Below, piece by piece: positions 17,427-25,729 of a DNA stretch of 64,000 nt. The DNA is from Streptomyces acidiscabies (GTDB lineage Bacteria > Actinomycetota > Actinomycetes > Streptomycetales > Streptomycetaceae). The stretch is from positions 4,236,001-4,300,000 of the forward strand of contig NZ_JAGJBY010000001.1 in assembly GCF_020010905.1 (NCBI RefSeq), given 5' to 3'. Position numbers and translations under genes: made by a program. The notes beneath the pieces were generated by a model. It saw nothing but the letters and a program-made list of their open reading frames with translations, did not search any database and was not told the DNA's origin. Position 1 is the first letter of the stretch, and each line of letters begins with the position of its first letter.

Positions 17427-18971
17427 CTAGTTGACCCGGTGCTCCCGCCCCTCCCAGTACGGCGCCCGCAGCCGGAACTTCTGGATCTTCCCCGTCGCCG
17501 TGCGCGGGATCGACGCGCGGAACTCGACACTCGTGGGCGCCTTGAACCCCGCGAGGTGTTCCTTGCAGTACGCGATCAGCTCCGCCTCGCCCACCTCGGC
17601 GCCCTCCGCGAGGACCACCAGCGCCTTGACGGTCTCACCCCACTTCGAGTCGTCCGGCACACCGATGACGGCGACCTCGGCGACCGCCGGGTGACCGAAG
17701 AGGGTGTCCTCGACCTCGATCGACGAGACGTTCTCACCGCCGGTGATGATGACGTCCTTCTTGCGGTCGGAGATCGTCAGATGGCCGTCGGCCGAGTCGA
17801 GGGAGCCGCCGTCGCCGGTGTGGAACCAGCCGCCCGCGAGCGCGTCGGCCGTCTCCTCCGGTTTCTCCCAGTAGCCGTCCAGCACGACGTTGGAACGGGC
17901 CAGCACCTCGCCCGCGTCGGAGACCTGGAGCCTGACACCGAGGGCGGGAACCCCGGCGCGGGAGAGTTTGCGGGCGCGTTCGCGTGCGGGCAGGGCCGTG
18001 TCCTCGGGGCGGGTGCGGTTGAACGTCAGCAGGGGCGAGGTCTCGGTCAGGCCGTAGATCTGCGTGAACTCCCAGCCCAGCTCCTCCTCCACCCGCTGGA
18101 TCAGCCGGCTCGGCGGCGGCGCCCCCGCGCACACCAGCCGTACGCGGTCCCGGCCCGGGATCTCGCCCTCCCAGATCGCCGCCGCGTTCAGCACGGCGCC
18201 CCACACCGCCGGCGCCCCGCACATCAGCGTCACGCCGTGCTCGTCCACGCGGCGCAGGATCTCCGCCCCGTCGACCTTGCGCAGCACGACCTGCTTCGCG
18301 CCGAGTCCGGCCATCACGAACGGCATCCCCCAGCCGTTGCAGTGGAACATCGGCAGGGTGTGCAGGTAGACGTCCCGCTCCCAGGCGCGCGTGTGCAGGC
18401 CGAACGTCAGGCCGTTGACCCAGATGTTGCGGTGCGTGAGCTGAACTCCCTTGGGGCGCGCGGTCGTTCCCGACGTGTAGTTGATCGTCGCGGTGGCGTC
18501 CTCGTCCGGCTCGGCCCACGGCCGCGGCTCCACCCCGAACCGCATCAGCGCCGTGTCCGTCTCCTCGCCGAGGACGAAGCGGTGCGGTACGGGGATGCCG
18601 GCGACGGCGTCCGCCAGCTCGGCGTCGAACAGCAGCACCGAGGCGCCGCTCTGCTCGACGACGTACGCGATCTCCTCGTGCTTCAGGCGGAAGTTGACGG
18701 GTACGCAGATCCGTCCGCTCATCGGCACGGCGAACAGAAGCTCCAGCAGCCGCGCGGAGTTGTGGCTCACCACCGCCACGCGCTCGCCCTCACCCACGCC
18801 GAGCCGGTCGAACCCCGCCTGCCACGCGCGCACGCGCTCCGCGAGTCCGCCGTACGTGTTCTCCGTGACCGGCGCCGCCGGCTGGTCCGGCTCGTCGATC
18901 ACCCCCGGACTCGCGGCGAAGCCCTGCTCCGCGCGGTCCAGGAAGTCCGCGATCGTCATCGGAACGCGCAT
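17427..18971 (-). CDS. fatty acyl-CoA ligase (FadD-type, AMP-forming)
   Basis: 514 residues, standard length. The ANL-superfamily signatures are all present: the phosphate loop 'TINYTSGTTARPKGV', 'YGLTETSP', the hinge region 'GWFHTGDGG...ISDRKKDVIITGGENVSSIEVE', and the C-terminal Lys motif 'PRTATGKIQKFRLR'. It activates a carboxylic acid to acyl-AMP and then acyl-CoA, probably for fatty acid degradation or a similar general role. The start at 18971 has GAGGA about 7 nt upstream. It lies outside the biosynthetic cluster and is divergent from the LysE exporter, with 175 bp between them. Nothing links it specifically to the polyketide genes. Confidence 0.9.
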   Translation of the reverse strand: MRVPMTIADFLDRAEQGFAASPGVIDEPDQPAAPVTENTYGGLAERVRAWQAGFDRLGVGEGERVAVVSHNSARLLELLFAVPMSGRICVPVNFRLKHEEIAYVVEQSGASVLLFDAELADAVAGIPVPHRFVLGEETDTALMRFGVEPRPWAEPDEDATATINYTSGTTARPKGVQLTHRNIWVNGLTFGLHTRAWERDVYLHTLPMFHCNGWGMPFVMAGLGAKQVVLRKVDGAEILRRVDEHGVTLMCGAPAVWGAVLNAAAIWEGEIPGRDRVRLVCAGAPPPSRLIQRVEEELGWEFTQIYGLTETSPLLTFNRTRPEDTALPARERARKLSRAGVPALGVRLQVSDAGEVLARSNVVLDGYWEKPEETADALAGGWFHTGDGGSLDSADGHLTISDRKKDVIITGGENVSSIEVEDTLFGHPAVAEVAVIGVPDDSKWGETVKALVVLAEGAEVGEAELIAYCKEHLAGFKAPTSVEFRASIPRTATGKIQKFRLRAPYWEGREHRVN

Positions 18972-19146
18972 CGCTGGTCCTCACTCCCCATCGGTGGCCG
19001 ATGTCCATAACGCTCCCCGCTCGGGGCGGGGCCGACGCTTGTCCTGCGCAGGCTCAACAGGGGAGGGGGTGCGGAGGTGACGCGGCTGTGAGGGCTTTCC
19101 GCCCAGGTGACGCGTGCCTTGTGGCCCCGGAGACGACCATGGTTAC

Positions 19147-19794
19147 ATGGGAATCATGCTGTCCACAGACCGGTTACTGGCGTTCTCGGCCATGTCCTTC
19201 CTGTTGATCGTGATACCCGGGCCGAGCGTGCTGTTCGTGATCGGGCGGGCGCTGGCGCAGGGTCGCCGGGCCGCGCTGACCACGGTCGCGGGTAATACGA
19301 TCGGCGCCTATCTGCTCGTCATCGCCGTCGCGCTCGGGGTCGGTTCCCTGGTCGAGCGCTCGGTCGTCGTCTTCACCGCGCTGAAGCTCCTCGGGGCGGG
19401 GTACCTCGTGTACCTCGGCGTCAAGGCGTACCGCCAGCGGGGCGCGCTGCAGAACTCCTTCACGGGCGACGGGCCCGTCTACGGCGGTATGCGCACGCTG
19501 TGGGAGGGGTTCGCGGTCGGGGTGGCCAACCCCAAGACGATCGTGTTCTTCGCCGCCGTCCTGCCGCAGTTCGTCGACCGGGACCAGGGACACGTGGCCC
19601 TCCAGATGCTGCTGCTCGGTCTCGTCTTCAACATCATCGCCGTGGCGTCCGACTCCGTATGGGGCCTCGCCGCCGCCACCGCGCGCCAGTGGTTCGCCCG
19701 CTCGCCGAAACGACTCTCCCTCGTCGGAGGGCTCGGCGGCCTCTCCATGATCGCCCTCGGCGTCACCGTCGCCGCGACGGGCCGGAGCGACTAG
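19147..19794 (+). CDS. LysE-family amino acid/metabolite exporter
   Basis: 215 residues from ATG 19147; ATG 19156 is an equally plausible start and neither has a strong ribosome site. Six hydrophobic segments span the protein. Family marks are 'IPGPSVLFVIGRALAQGRRAAL' in the first helix-loop, 'LKLLGAGYLVYLGVKAYR' in the third helix, and 'GFAVGVANPKTIVFFAAVLPQF', the conserved NPK motif. LysE/RhtB proteins are cytoplasmic-membrane exporters of amino acids or related small molecules; the substrate here is unknown. A strong terminator follows at 19817-19857, separating it from the biosynthetic cluster. Confidence 0.88.
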   Translation: MGIMLSTDRLLAFSAMSFLLIVIPGPSVLFVIGRALAQGRRAALTTVAGNTIGAYLLVIAVALGVGSLVERSVVVFTALKLLGAGYLVYLGVKAYRQRGALQNSFTGDGPVYGGMRTLWEGFAVGVANPKTIVFFAAVLPQFVDRDQGHVALQMLLLGLVFNIIAVASDSVWGLAAATARQWFARSPKRLSLVGGLGGLSMIALGVTVAATGRSD

Positions 19795-19816
19795 CTCGCC
19801 AGTTCCCCCTTGTTCC

Positions 19817-19857
19817 CGCTCGCACGCCACCCAGTGTGGCGTGCCGGAGCGGTTTTT
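19817..19857 (+). terminator. intrinsic terminator after the LysE gene
   Basis: GCACGCCAC (19822-19830), loop CCAGT, GTGGCGTGC (19836-19844). The stem can extend through CGCTC/GAGCG after a small internal bulge, and GTTTTT follows at 19852-19857. It marks the left border of the biosynthetic cluster. Confidence 0.85.
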
Positions 19858-20146
19858 CGTGTGTCCGTACAGAGTTTGTTTTCCGGATCCTTTGCTTCCT
19901 CACAGCTGTTGTCGGAACATCCCTGTTCGGCGTGCCGAATAAACAGGAACGATCGCTTCGGTCACCAAGATTATTTCCGGTGCCGCGACCGCAACCTCAG
20001 AGACTATGGGGCACTCCCTTGACAGGAGCAAATCGGTGCGGGACCGTGACGGAGGATCAAGTCGGGGCCTGCTGCATTCAGAATGCGGCAACAGTGGCGA
20101 GACGGTCCCGGCTGGACGTGTAGAGCCGACTTGAGGGTGACGGGGA
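19858..20146 (+). promoter_or_regulatory. leader and promoter region of the first cluster operon
   Basis: This 289-bp gene-free stretch is more A/T-rich than the coding regions. A TTGACA hexamer lies near 20018, but no clear -10 box could be fixed. A GC-type inverted repeat (GCATT/AATGC) lies near 20075-20090. It drives the plus-strand gene series beginning with GTP cyclohydrolase II. Confidence 0.4.
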
Positions 20147-20806
20147 ATGTCATTAGAGAACCGTTCTGCCTACTCGCTCAATGAAATGCAAAGCAAGTCG
20201 GGGACTCCCCGAATACGTACGAGAGTGAGTGTTCCGCTCGAAGTCGCCGGCGGAGAGTTCGCGGCGACCGAAGTCATCACCTTCGAGGGCCTCGACGACG
20301 GCCGCGAACACCTCGTCGTGGTGTTCGGCGACGCCCTGGAGCAGCCCGTTCCGATCGTCCGGCTGCACTCCGAGTGTCTGACCGGCGATGTGCTCGGATC
20401 CACCCGCTGCGACTGCGGCCCGCAGCTGCGGGAGGCGATGACGCTGATGCACAGACGCGGCGGCATCCTGCTCTACCTCCGTCAGGAGGGCCGCGATATC
20501 GGGCTCTACAACAAGCTCGACGCCTATGCGCTGCAAGACACCGGAATGGACACGTTCGAAGCCAACCGGGCGCTGAATTTCCTGGACGACCAGCGGACCT
20601 ATACCTCTGCGGCGCAGATGCTGGTGACCCTGGGTCTCAAAGAGGTGGAGATCCTCTCGAACAATCCGGAAAAGATCCGTCAGCTGCGCGAGAACGGTGT
20701 TCTGGTCCAAGGTCAGCGACTCACGGGTGTCCATGTCACCGATTCGAATCGCGAGTACCTGAAAGCGAAAGTCGTGCACGCCGGCCATTCCATCGACATC
20801 GACTGA
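20147..20806 (+). CDS. ribA: GTP cyclohydrolase II (RibA/ToxB-like)
   Basis: 219 residues, a stand-alone enzyme without the RibB half that primary-metabolism bifunctional RibBA proteins carry. The zinc-binding 'CLTGDVLGSTRCDCG' and the catalytic block 'RQEGRDIGLYNKLDAYALQD' are intact. GTP cyclohydrolase II opens the imidazole ring of GTP, releasing formate and pyrophosphate to give the diaminopyrimidinone ribosyl phosphate. It is the first gene of the cluster and is followed 15 bp later by a WD40 gene and two SUMF1-fold genes. The same set (ToxB, ToxC, ToxD) makes the azapteridine toxoflavin in Burkholderia. A simpler alternative is extra flavin supply for the cluster's flavoenzymes, but that would not explain the WD40/SUMF1 neighbours. 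Confidence 0.93.
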   Translation: MSLENRSAYSLNEMQSKSGTPRIRTRVSVPLEVAGGEFAATEVITFEGLDDGREHLVVVFGDALEQPVPIVRLHSECLTGDVLGSTRCDCGPQLREAMTLMHRRGGILLYLRQEGRDIGLYNKLDAYALQDTGMDTFEANRALNFLDDQRTYTSAAQMLVTLGLKEVEILSNNPEKIRQLRENGVLVQGQRLTGVHVTDSNREYLKAKVVHAGHSIDID

Positions 20807-20821
20807 CGAGGAGTCTGGATC

Positions 20822-22519
20822 GTGATCGAGCACAGGAGTCCGATCAGCGGAATCGCCGCCTACGCGGACAAGTACATCGCCAGCGCCGGCTACGACAACC
20901 AGGTCATCCTCTGGGACCAGAGCACGGACCGCCCGGTGAACCGCGTCCTGCACGACCACCTCGCGAACCAGTGCGCCTTCAGCCCCGACGGAACCCTGCT
21001 GGTGACGTCGTCCAGCGACTACACCGCCCGCCTGTGGTCCGTCCCCGAACTGCGGCTGCTCGCGGTCCTGAACGACCAGGCCGACGACGTCGAGATGTCG
21101 GCGTTCCACCCGTCCAGGGAACTGGTGGCCACCGCCTCCCGCGACCACCGCCTGCGCGTCTACGACTTCAACGGGAACCTCGTCCACTCCTGCGCCGGCC
21201 ACACCGCCGACGTCATCTCCGTCGACTGGTCGGCGGACGGATCGGAGCTGGTCACCTCCAGCGACGACGGCACCGTCAAGCGCTGGTCCTCCGCCACCGG
21301 GGAGCTGCTGGAGGACATCGACCTCGGCGGCGTCGAGACCGACACGATCGTCATCGACCGCGACGGCACCATCTACGCGGGCAACGACGAGGGCCAGATC
21401 ATCGTCATCCGCGGCGAGCGGCGCTCGACGGTCCAGGGCCACGACGCCGGGATCAAGCGCCTCGTCCTCGGCGCGGACCGGAACCTGCTGGTGAGCCTCA
21501 GCTACGACCGCAAACTGCTGCTGTGGCAGACCTCCGGCGGCGAGCTGCGGCAGGTCGGCGAGTCCGGCATCCCCGACGACGTCTGGCCCCGGTCCTGCGC
21601 CTTCGCGGCCGGCACCACCCTGGTCTTCGGCACCTTCGGGGCCTCCTACCGCTCCTTCGACTACGCCACCGGCGCGTGGAGCACCGGCGAGGTCGCCCCC
21701 ACCCCGGGCGTCAACGCGGTCGTCGCCCACGCGGGCAGCGTCTACACCGTCGGCGACGCCGGCATCGTCGTGCGCGACGGCGCCGAACAGGCCCGGACGG
21801 GAAGCCTCTGCAACTTCCTGACGCCGGTGAGCCGCGAGCTGACGGTGACGGGCGGCCAGCTCGGCAAGGTGATGGACGCCGCCACCGGCCGGGTCCTGCG
21901 CCAGCACCGCTCGCCCCTCAACTGCGGGGCCCGCTTCGAGGTGGACGGCGTCGCCCATGTGCTGATCGGCGCGTACACGGGAGAGGGCCTGGTGTTCCGG
22001 CTCGACCCCGACGGCGAACTGCGCCACGTGACCGACCTGCCGCTGCACGAGAACGCCGTGAAAGGCGTCGCCGCCTCGGGCGACCTGCTCTTCTCCGTGT
22101 GCGCCGACACCGGCGTGGCCTGGCACGACGCCCGGACGCTGAAGCTCGTGCACCGCATCGAGAGCGCGCACGACCGGATCGCCAACGGCTGCGTGGGCCT
22201 CAGCGAAGGACACTTCGCCAGCGTCGGACGCGACCTCAAACTACGGCTGTGGGCACCGGACTTCAGCTCCGAGGTGGTCCCCACGGCGCACCCCAACTCC
22301 ATCAAGTGCATCGCCGCCGACCCCACCGGACGCCTGATCGCGACGGGCTCGTACCACGGCCACGTCATGATCTACGACCGGGAACGCGCGACGTGGGTCG
22401 TCGAGGACAGGCCGACGACGTCCGGGATCTCCTCGCTCGCCTACGACGAGGACCGCAGGGTGTTCCTGGCCGGTTCCTACGACAGCGCGGTCTACGAGAT
22501 ACCGGGGGAGTCCGCGTGA
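20822..22519 (+). CDS. WD40-repeat protein (ToxC-like)
   Basis: 565 residues from GTG 20822, with GAGGAG upstream. WD repeats run the whole length: 'GYDNQVILWDQS', 'SSDYTARLWSV', 'SRDHRLRVYDF', 'SSDDGTVKRWSS', 'SYDRKLLLWQT', 'GRDLKLRLWAP' and 'SYHGHVMIYDR' are blade ends. That is enough for one or two propellers. There is no signal peptide or catalytic motif. A cytoplasmic WD40 protein between GTP cyclohydrolase II and SUMF1-fold genes is the arrangement of toxC in toxoflavin clusters, where its exact role in ring formation has not been clear to me. Its stop overlaps the GTG of the next gene by 4 bp, so the two are translationally coupled. Confidence 0.85.
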   Translation: MIEHRSPISGIAAYADKYIASAGYDNQVILWDQSTDRPVNRVLHDHLANQCAFSPDGTLLVTSSSDYTARLWSVPELRLLAVLNDQADDVEMSAFHPSRELVATASRDHRLRVYDFNGNLVHSCAGHTADVISVDWSADGSELVTSSDDGTVKRWSSATGELLEDIDLGGVETDTIVIDRDGTIYAGNDEGQIIVIRGERRSTVQGHDAGIKRLVLGADRNLLVSLSYDRKLLLWQTSGGELRQVGESGIPDDVWPRSCAFAAGTTLVFGTFGASYRSFDYATGAWSTGEVAPTPGVNAVVAHAGSVYTVGDAGIVVRDGAEQARTGSLCNFLTPVSRELTVTGGQLGKVMDAATGRVLRQHRSPLNCGARFEVDGVAHVLIGAYTGEGLVFRLDPDGELRHVTDLPLHENAVKGVAASGDLLFSVCADTGVAWHDARTLKLVHRIESAHDRIANGCVGLSEGHFASVGRDLKLRLWAPDFSSEVVPTAHPNSIKCIAADPTGRLIATGSYHGHVMIYDRERATWVVEDRPTTSGISSLAYDEDRRVFLAGSYDSAVYEIPGESA

Positions 22520-23520
22520 CCGCTCGGCCCGGGAGGCCCCTGCCGATCGTGAAGGACCCCAACCGGCTCGACGACCGGGGCGCGATGGGACTGCCCGGAT
22601 CGCTCGTGGAGCGGCTCCCGCACGACGTGTTCGCGGGCCACCCTGACCTGTTCGGGATGAAGCCCCGCGACCTCGCCGGCATCTGCTCCGACGAGCACCA
22701 GCCGTTCGCCCGCCGGTACGCCGCGGGGTCGCTGCTGGCACTGACGGGCGACCCCCGGATCAGGCCCGACGACCCGGAGACCGTCCCCGTCCCGGCGGCG
22801 CGGTGCGCGATCGGCATCCCGCCCGAGCGCGTCGGCGAGGTGGTGCGCCAGTGGGCCGACGTCGGCGTCCTGGACTCCTGGATCCGCAAGGAGGCCCCCC
22901 GCCACCACGTCGACATCGAGGCGTTCCGGATCATGCGGTACCCGGTCACGAACCTGGAGTACCGGCTGTTCCTCGACGACACCGGCCTCGACGCCCTGCC
23001 CACCTCCTGGGAACTCGGCAGCTACCCCGTCCACCGCGCGAACCACCCGGTCTGGACGGTGCGCCCGGAACACGCCGACGCCTACGCGGCCTGGCTCGCC
23101 GACCGCACCGGCCGCGCGTTCCGGCTGCCGACCGAGGCCGAGTGGGAGTACGCGGCCGGCGGGGGCGACACCGAGCGGGAGTTCCCCTGGGGACCCGACT
23201 TCCGCGGCGACCACGCCAACACCGTCGAGGAAGGACCGCTGACCACCACCCCGGTCGGCATCTACCCGGCGGGCCGCAGCGTGTTCGGCGCCGACGACAT
23301 GGCCGGGAACGTGGAGGAGTTCGTCGCGGACGACTACACCGCCTACCCGGGCGGCGACGAGGTCGCCGACGACCTCACGACCGGCGGCAGCTACCGGGTC
23401 GCGCGGGGCGGCAGCTTCACCCGCTTCGGCGACCTGGCCCGCTGCGCGCGGCGCCACGGCTGGTTCGACCGCAGGATCTACGCGATCGGGTTCCGGCTGG
23501 TCGAGGAGGGGGCGCTGTGA
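22516..23520 (+). CDS. SUMF1/FGE-fold protein, first copy (ToxD-like)
   Basis: 334 residues. An N-terminal helical region (about 1-125) precedes the SUMF1 fold: 'EAFRIMRYPVTNLEYRLFL', 'RAFRLPTEAEWEYAAGGGD', 'GADDMAGNVEEFVADDY' and 'RVARGGSFTRF...YAIGFRLVEE'. These match formylglycine-generating-type and EgtB-type C-lectin-like folds. The paired active-site cysteines of true formylglycine-generating enzymes are not visible near the C-terminus (only one Cys, in 'LARCARRHG'), so sulfatase activation is unlikely. The placement after ToxB- and ToxC-like genes points to a ToxD-like role in building a nitrogen heterocycle. It starts at GTG 22516 inside the WD40 stop and overlaps the next gene by 4 bp. 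Confidence 0.85.
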   Translation: MTARPGRPLPIVKDPNRLDDRGAMGLPGSLVERLPHDVFAGHPDLFGMKPRDLAGICSDEHQPFARRYAAGSLLALTGDPRIRPDDPETVPVPAARCAIGIPPERVGEVVRQWADVGVLDSWIRKEAPRHHVDIEAFRIMRYPVTNLEYRLFLDDTGLDALPTSWELGSYPVHRANHPVWTVRPEHADAYAAWLADRTGRAFRLPTEAEWEYAAGGGDTEREFPWGPDFRGDHANTVEEGPLTTTPVGIYPAGRSVFGADDMAGNVEEFVADDYTAYPGGDEVADDLTTGGSYRVARGGSFTRFGDLARCARRHGWFDRRIYAIGFRLVEEGAL

Positions 23521-24551
23521 CCCTCGCGAGCGGCCACACCATGGCCGTCAACCTGGACGTGATCGGCGACCGGCAGGCCATGCGGCTGCCCCCGCAGTTC
23601 ACGGGACGCTGCGACCCCGACCTCCTCGGCGAGCACACGGCCCGGCTGCTGGGGGAGTACCCCGGCGCCCTCGCCCGGATCGCGGAGGACCCCGCGGCGC
23701 CCTTCGAGCGGCGGTACATGGCGGCCACCCTCTGCGGCCTCGTCGGCGACCCCCGGGTACGGCCCGACGACCCGGCCATGGCGGACATCCCCGCCGCCCG
23801 GGTGCGCGTCGGCCTCGACGAGGCGCGCATCCCCGCGATCCTCGAACGCTGGCCGGACGCCGGGCTCAAGGAGGCCTACCTCCGCAAGGAGTGCCCGGCC
23901 CACGACGTGGAGACCGCCGCGTTCCGCATCATGCGCTACCCGGTCACCAACCTGGAGTACCGGCGTTTCCTGGAGGACACGGGAGCCCGCTGGCTGCCCA
24001 CCTCCTGGCAGTTCGGCTGCTACCCCGACCAACTGGGCAACCACCCCGTGTGGACGGTCCCGGCGCAGGCCGCCGACGCCTACGCGGAGTGGCTCGCCGA
24101 CCGCACCGGCCGCGCGTTCCGGCTGCCGACCGAGGCCGAGTGGGAGTACGCGGCGACCGGCGGCGACAGCCGCGAGTACCCCTGGGGCGACACCTTCGAC
24201 GAGCACGCCGCGAACACCTCCGAGGCGGGTCCCCTGTCCACCACCCCGGTCGGGATCTACCCGGCGGGCGCCTCCCCCTTCGGCGTCCTCGACCTGGCCG
24301 GGAACGTGGAGGAGTACACGGCGGACGACTACGGCCCCTACCCGGGCGGCGAGTTGATCGCCGACGACCTCGTCCCCTACCCGGGCGGCATGAGGTCCGG
24401 CGACGCGAGGCTGCGCTCCTTCAGCACGTACCGGATCGTCCGGGGCGGCAGCTTCACCCGGGGCGGCGACCTGGCGCGCTCCCGGCGCCGGCACGGCCTG
24501 TACGACCGGTCCCACTACGCCGTCGGGTTCCGGCTCGCGGAATCTCCCTAG
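23517..24551 (+). CDS. SUMF1/FGE-fold protein, second copy (ToxD-like paralogue)
   Basis: 344 residues from GTG 23517; an internal ATG at 23541 is an alternative. It is clearly a duplicate of the preceding protein. Both share 'AFRIMRYPVTNLEYR', 'PTSWxxGxYP', 'DRTGRAFRLPTEAEWEYAA', 'TTPVGIYPAG' and 'LAGNVEEYTADDYGPYPGG'. A 15-residue insertion before the final motif and the absence of Cys in 'LARSRRRHG' set it apart. The formylglycine-type cysteine pair is missing here too. Two tandem diverged copies suggest two steps or a heterodimer; the toxoflavin clusters I know have one. A stop and a short 9-bp gap lead into the flavodoxin-fold gene. Confidence 0.85.
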   Translation: MTLASGHTMAVNLDVIGDRQAMRLPPQFTGRCDPDLLGEHTARLLGEYPGALARIAEDPAAPFERRYMAATLCGLVGDPRVRPDDPAMADIPAARVRVGLDEARIPAILERWPDAGLKEAYLRKECPAHDVETAAFRIMRYPVTNLEYRRFLEDTGARWLPTSWQFGCYPDQLGNHPVWTVPAQAADAYAEWLADRTGRAFRLPTEAEWEYAATGGDSREYPWGDTFDEHAANTSEAGPLSTTPVGIYPAGASPFGVLDLAGNVEEYTADDYGPYPGGELIADDLVPYPGGMRSGDARLRSFSTYRIVRGGSFTRGGDLARSRRRHGLYDRSHYAVGFRLAESP

Positions 24552-24560
24552 GGCGGACGC

Positions 24561-25694
24561 ATGCACAGGACGCCCCGGGTCGCGGTCATCCACTACAGCA
24601 GGAACGGCACCGTCCACGCACTCGCGCGGGCGGCAGCCGCAGGAGCGGAGGCGGACGGCGCACACGTACGCCTGCTCCGCGTGGCAGGGGAAGGAGAACA
24701 CGGCGGGGGACCGGTGGCCGGTCACGGGGACCTGCGCTGGGCGGACGGCGTCGTGCTCGCCACCCCGACCTACTTCGGGAACATCGCCTCCCCGCTCAAG
24801 CGGTTCATCGAGTCGGCCTCGGGACTGTGGAGCGAAGGCGTGCTCGCCGACCTGGTGGTCACCGGCCTCACCAGCTCCAACAGCCCGCACGGCGGACGCG
24901 AGACGACCCTGCTCGCCCTCTACCAGAGCATGTACCACTGGGGCGCGCTGATCCTGCCGGCCGGCACCACGGAAGGGGCGTTCACAGCGGCGGGCGGCAA
25001 CCCCTACGGCGTCGCCGCCCCCTCCGACCCGGACGGCCTGGTCGGCGCCGCGCACCAGCGGGCGGCGCACGCCCTCGGGGTCCGGCTCAGCCGGACCTGC
25101 GCCCGCATGACCGGACCGGCGTGCCGGGAGAGCAGCAGGGTCGCCGTCGTCTGCGACCCCGCCGAACCCGGCATCCGCGCGCTGGCGTCCGCGATGGCGA
25201 CGGGCGCCGGGAAAGCGGGCGCCGAGGTACGGCTCCTCGACGTCGGTGACGCCGTACCGGCCGACGTGGAGTGGGCGGACGCGGTCGCCCTCGGCGCCCC
25301 CGCGTTCCTCGGCGGCGTCTCCCCGACCCTCCTGCGGTTCCTCGCCGACTGCGAGCCGCTGCGCACGGCGGGGCGGCTCGACGGCAAAGCGGCGACCGGG
25401 TTCGTCACGGCCCCGCATCCGCACAGCGGCAGCGAATCCGCGCTGCTCGCCCTCTACAACGCCCTGCACCACTGGGGAGCGGTCATCGTGCCACCCGGCT
25501 ACACGGACCCGTCGATCACCAGCGCGGGCGGAAACCCGTACGGGATCTCCCACACCACGGCCCACGGCCCGCTGCCGGGCCCCGAGACCGTGGCCGCGGC
25601 GACCTTCCAGGGCGACCGGCTGGCCCGCATCACCACACGGCTGCGCGACCCCGCGTACCGGCACGAACCCGTACGGCCACGGGCCGTCCGCTGA
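24561..25694 (+). CDS. tandem flavodoxin-fold (WrbA-like) NAD(P)H:FMN/quinone reductase
   Basis: 377 residues with two flavodoxin-like domains (about 1-190 and 195-360). Domain 1 keeps the FMN-phosphate loop 'HYSRNGTVHALA', the 'ATPTYFGNIASPLKRFIES' segment and 'YHWGALILPAG...AAGGNPYG'. Domain 2 repeats 'LGAPAFLGGVSPTLLRFL', 'NALHHWGAVIVPPG' and 'SAGGNPYG', but its first loop ('VCDPAEPGIRALA') has lost the Ser/Gly pattern, so it may not bind FMN well. WrbA-like proteins reduce quinones or flavins two electrons at a time. A covalent pair, one half apparently degenerate, is unusual. It lies between the azapteridine-type genes and the polyketide genes and could supply reduced flavin to either. 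Confidence 0.82.
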   Translation: MHRTPRVAVIHYSRNGTVHALARAAAAGAEADGAHVRLLRVAGEGEHGGGPVAGHGDLRWADGVVLATPTYFGNIASPLKRFIESASGLWSEGVLADLVVTGLTSSNSPHGGRETTLLALYQSMYHWGALILPAGTTEGAFTAAGGNPYGVAAPSDPDGLVGAAHQRAAHALGVRLSRTCARMTGPACRESSRVAVVCDPAEPGIRALASAMATGAGKAGAEVRLLDVGDAVPADVEWADAVALGAPAFLGGVSPTLLRFLADCEPLRTAGRLDGKAATGFVTAPHPHSGSESALLALYNALHHWGAVIVPPGYTDPSITSAGGNPYGISHTTAHGPLPGPETVAAATFQGDRLARITTRLRDPAYRHEPVRPRAVR

Positions 25695-25729
25695 CACCCC
25701 GGTACCCCGCTCGCGGGAGAGGAACAGTG

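Noticed and set aside
22516..24551. Sulfatase-activating formylglycine-generating enzymes
   Set aside because: The active-site cysteine pair is not visible in either copy and no sulfatase gene is nearby; ToxD-like context fits better.
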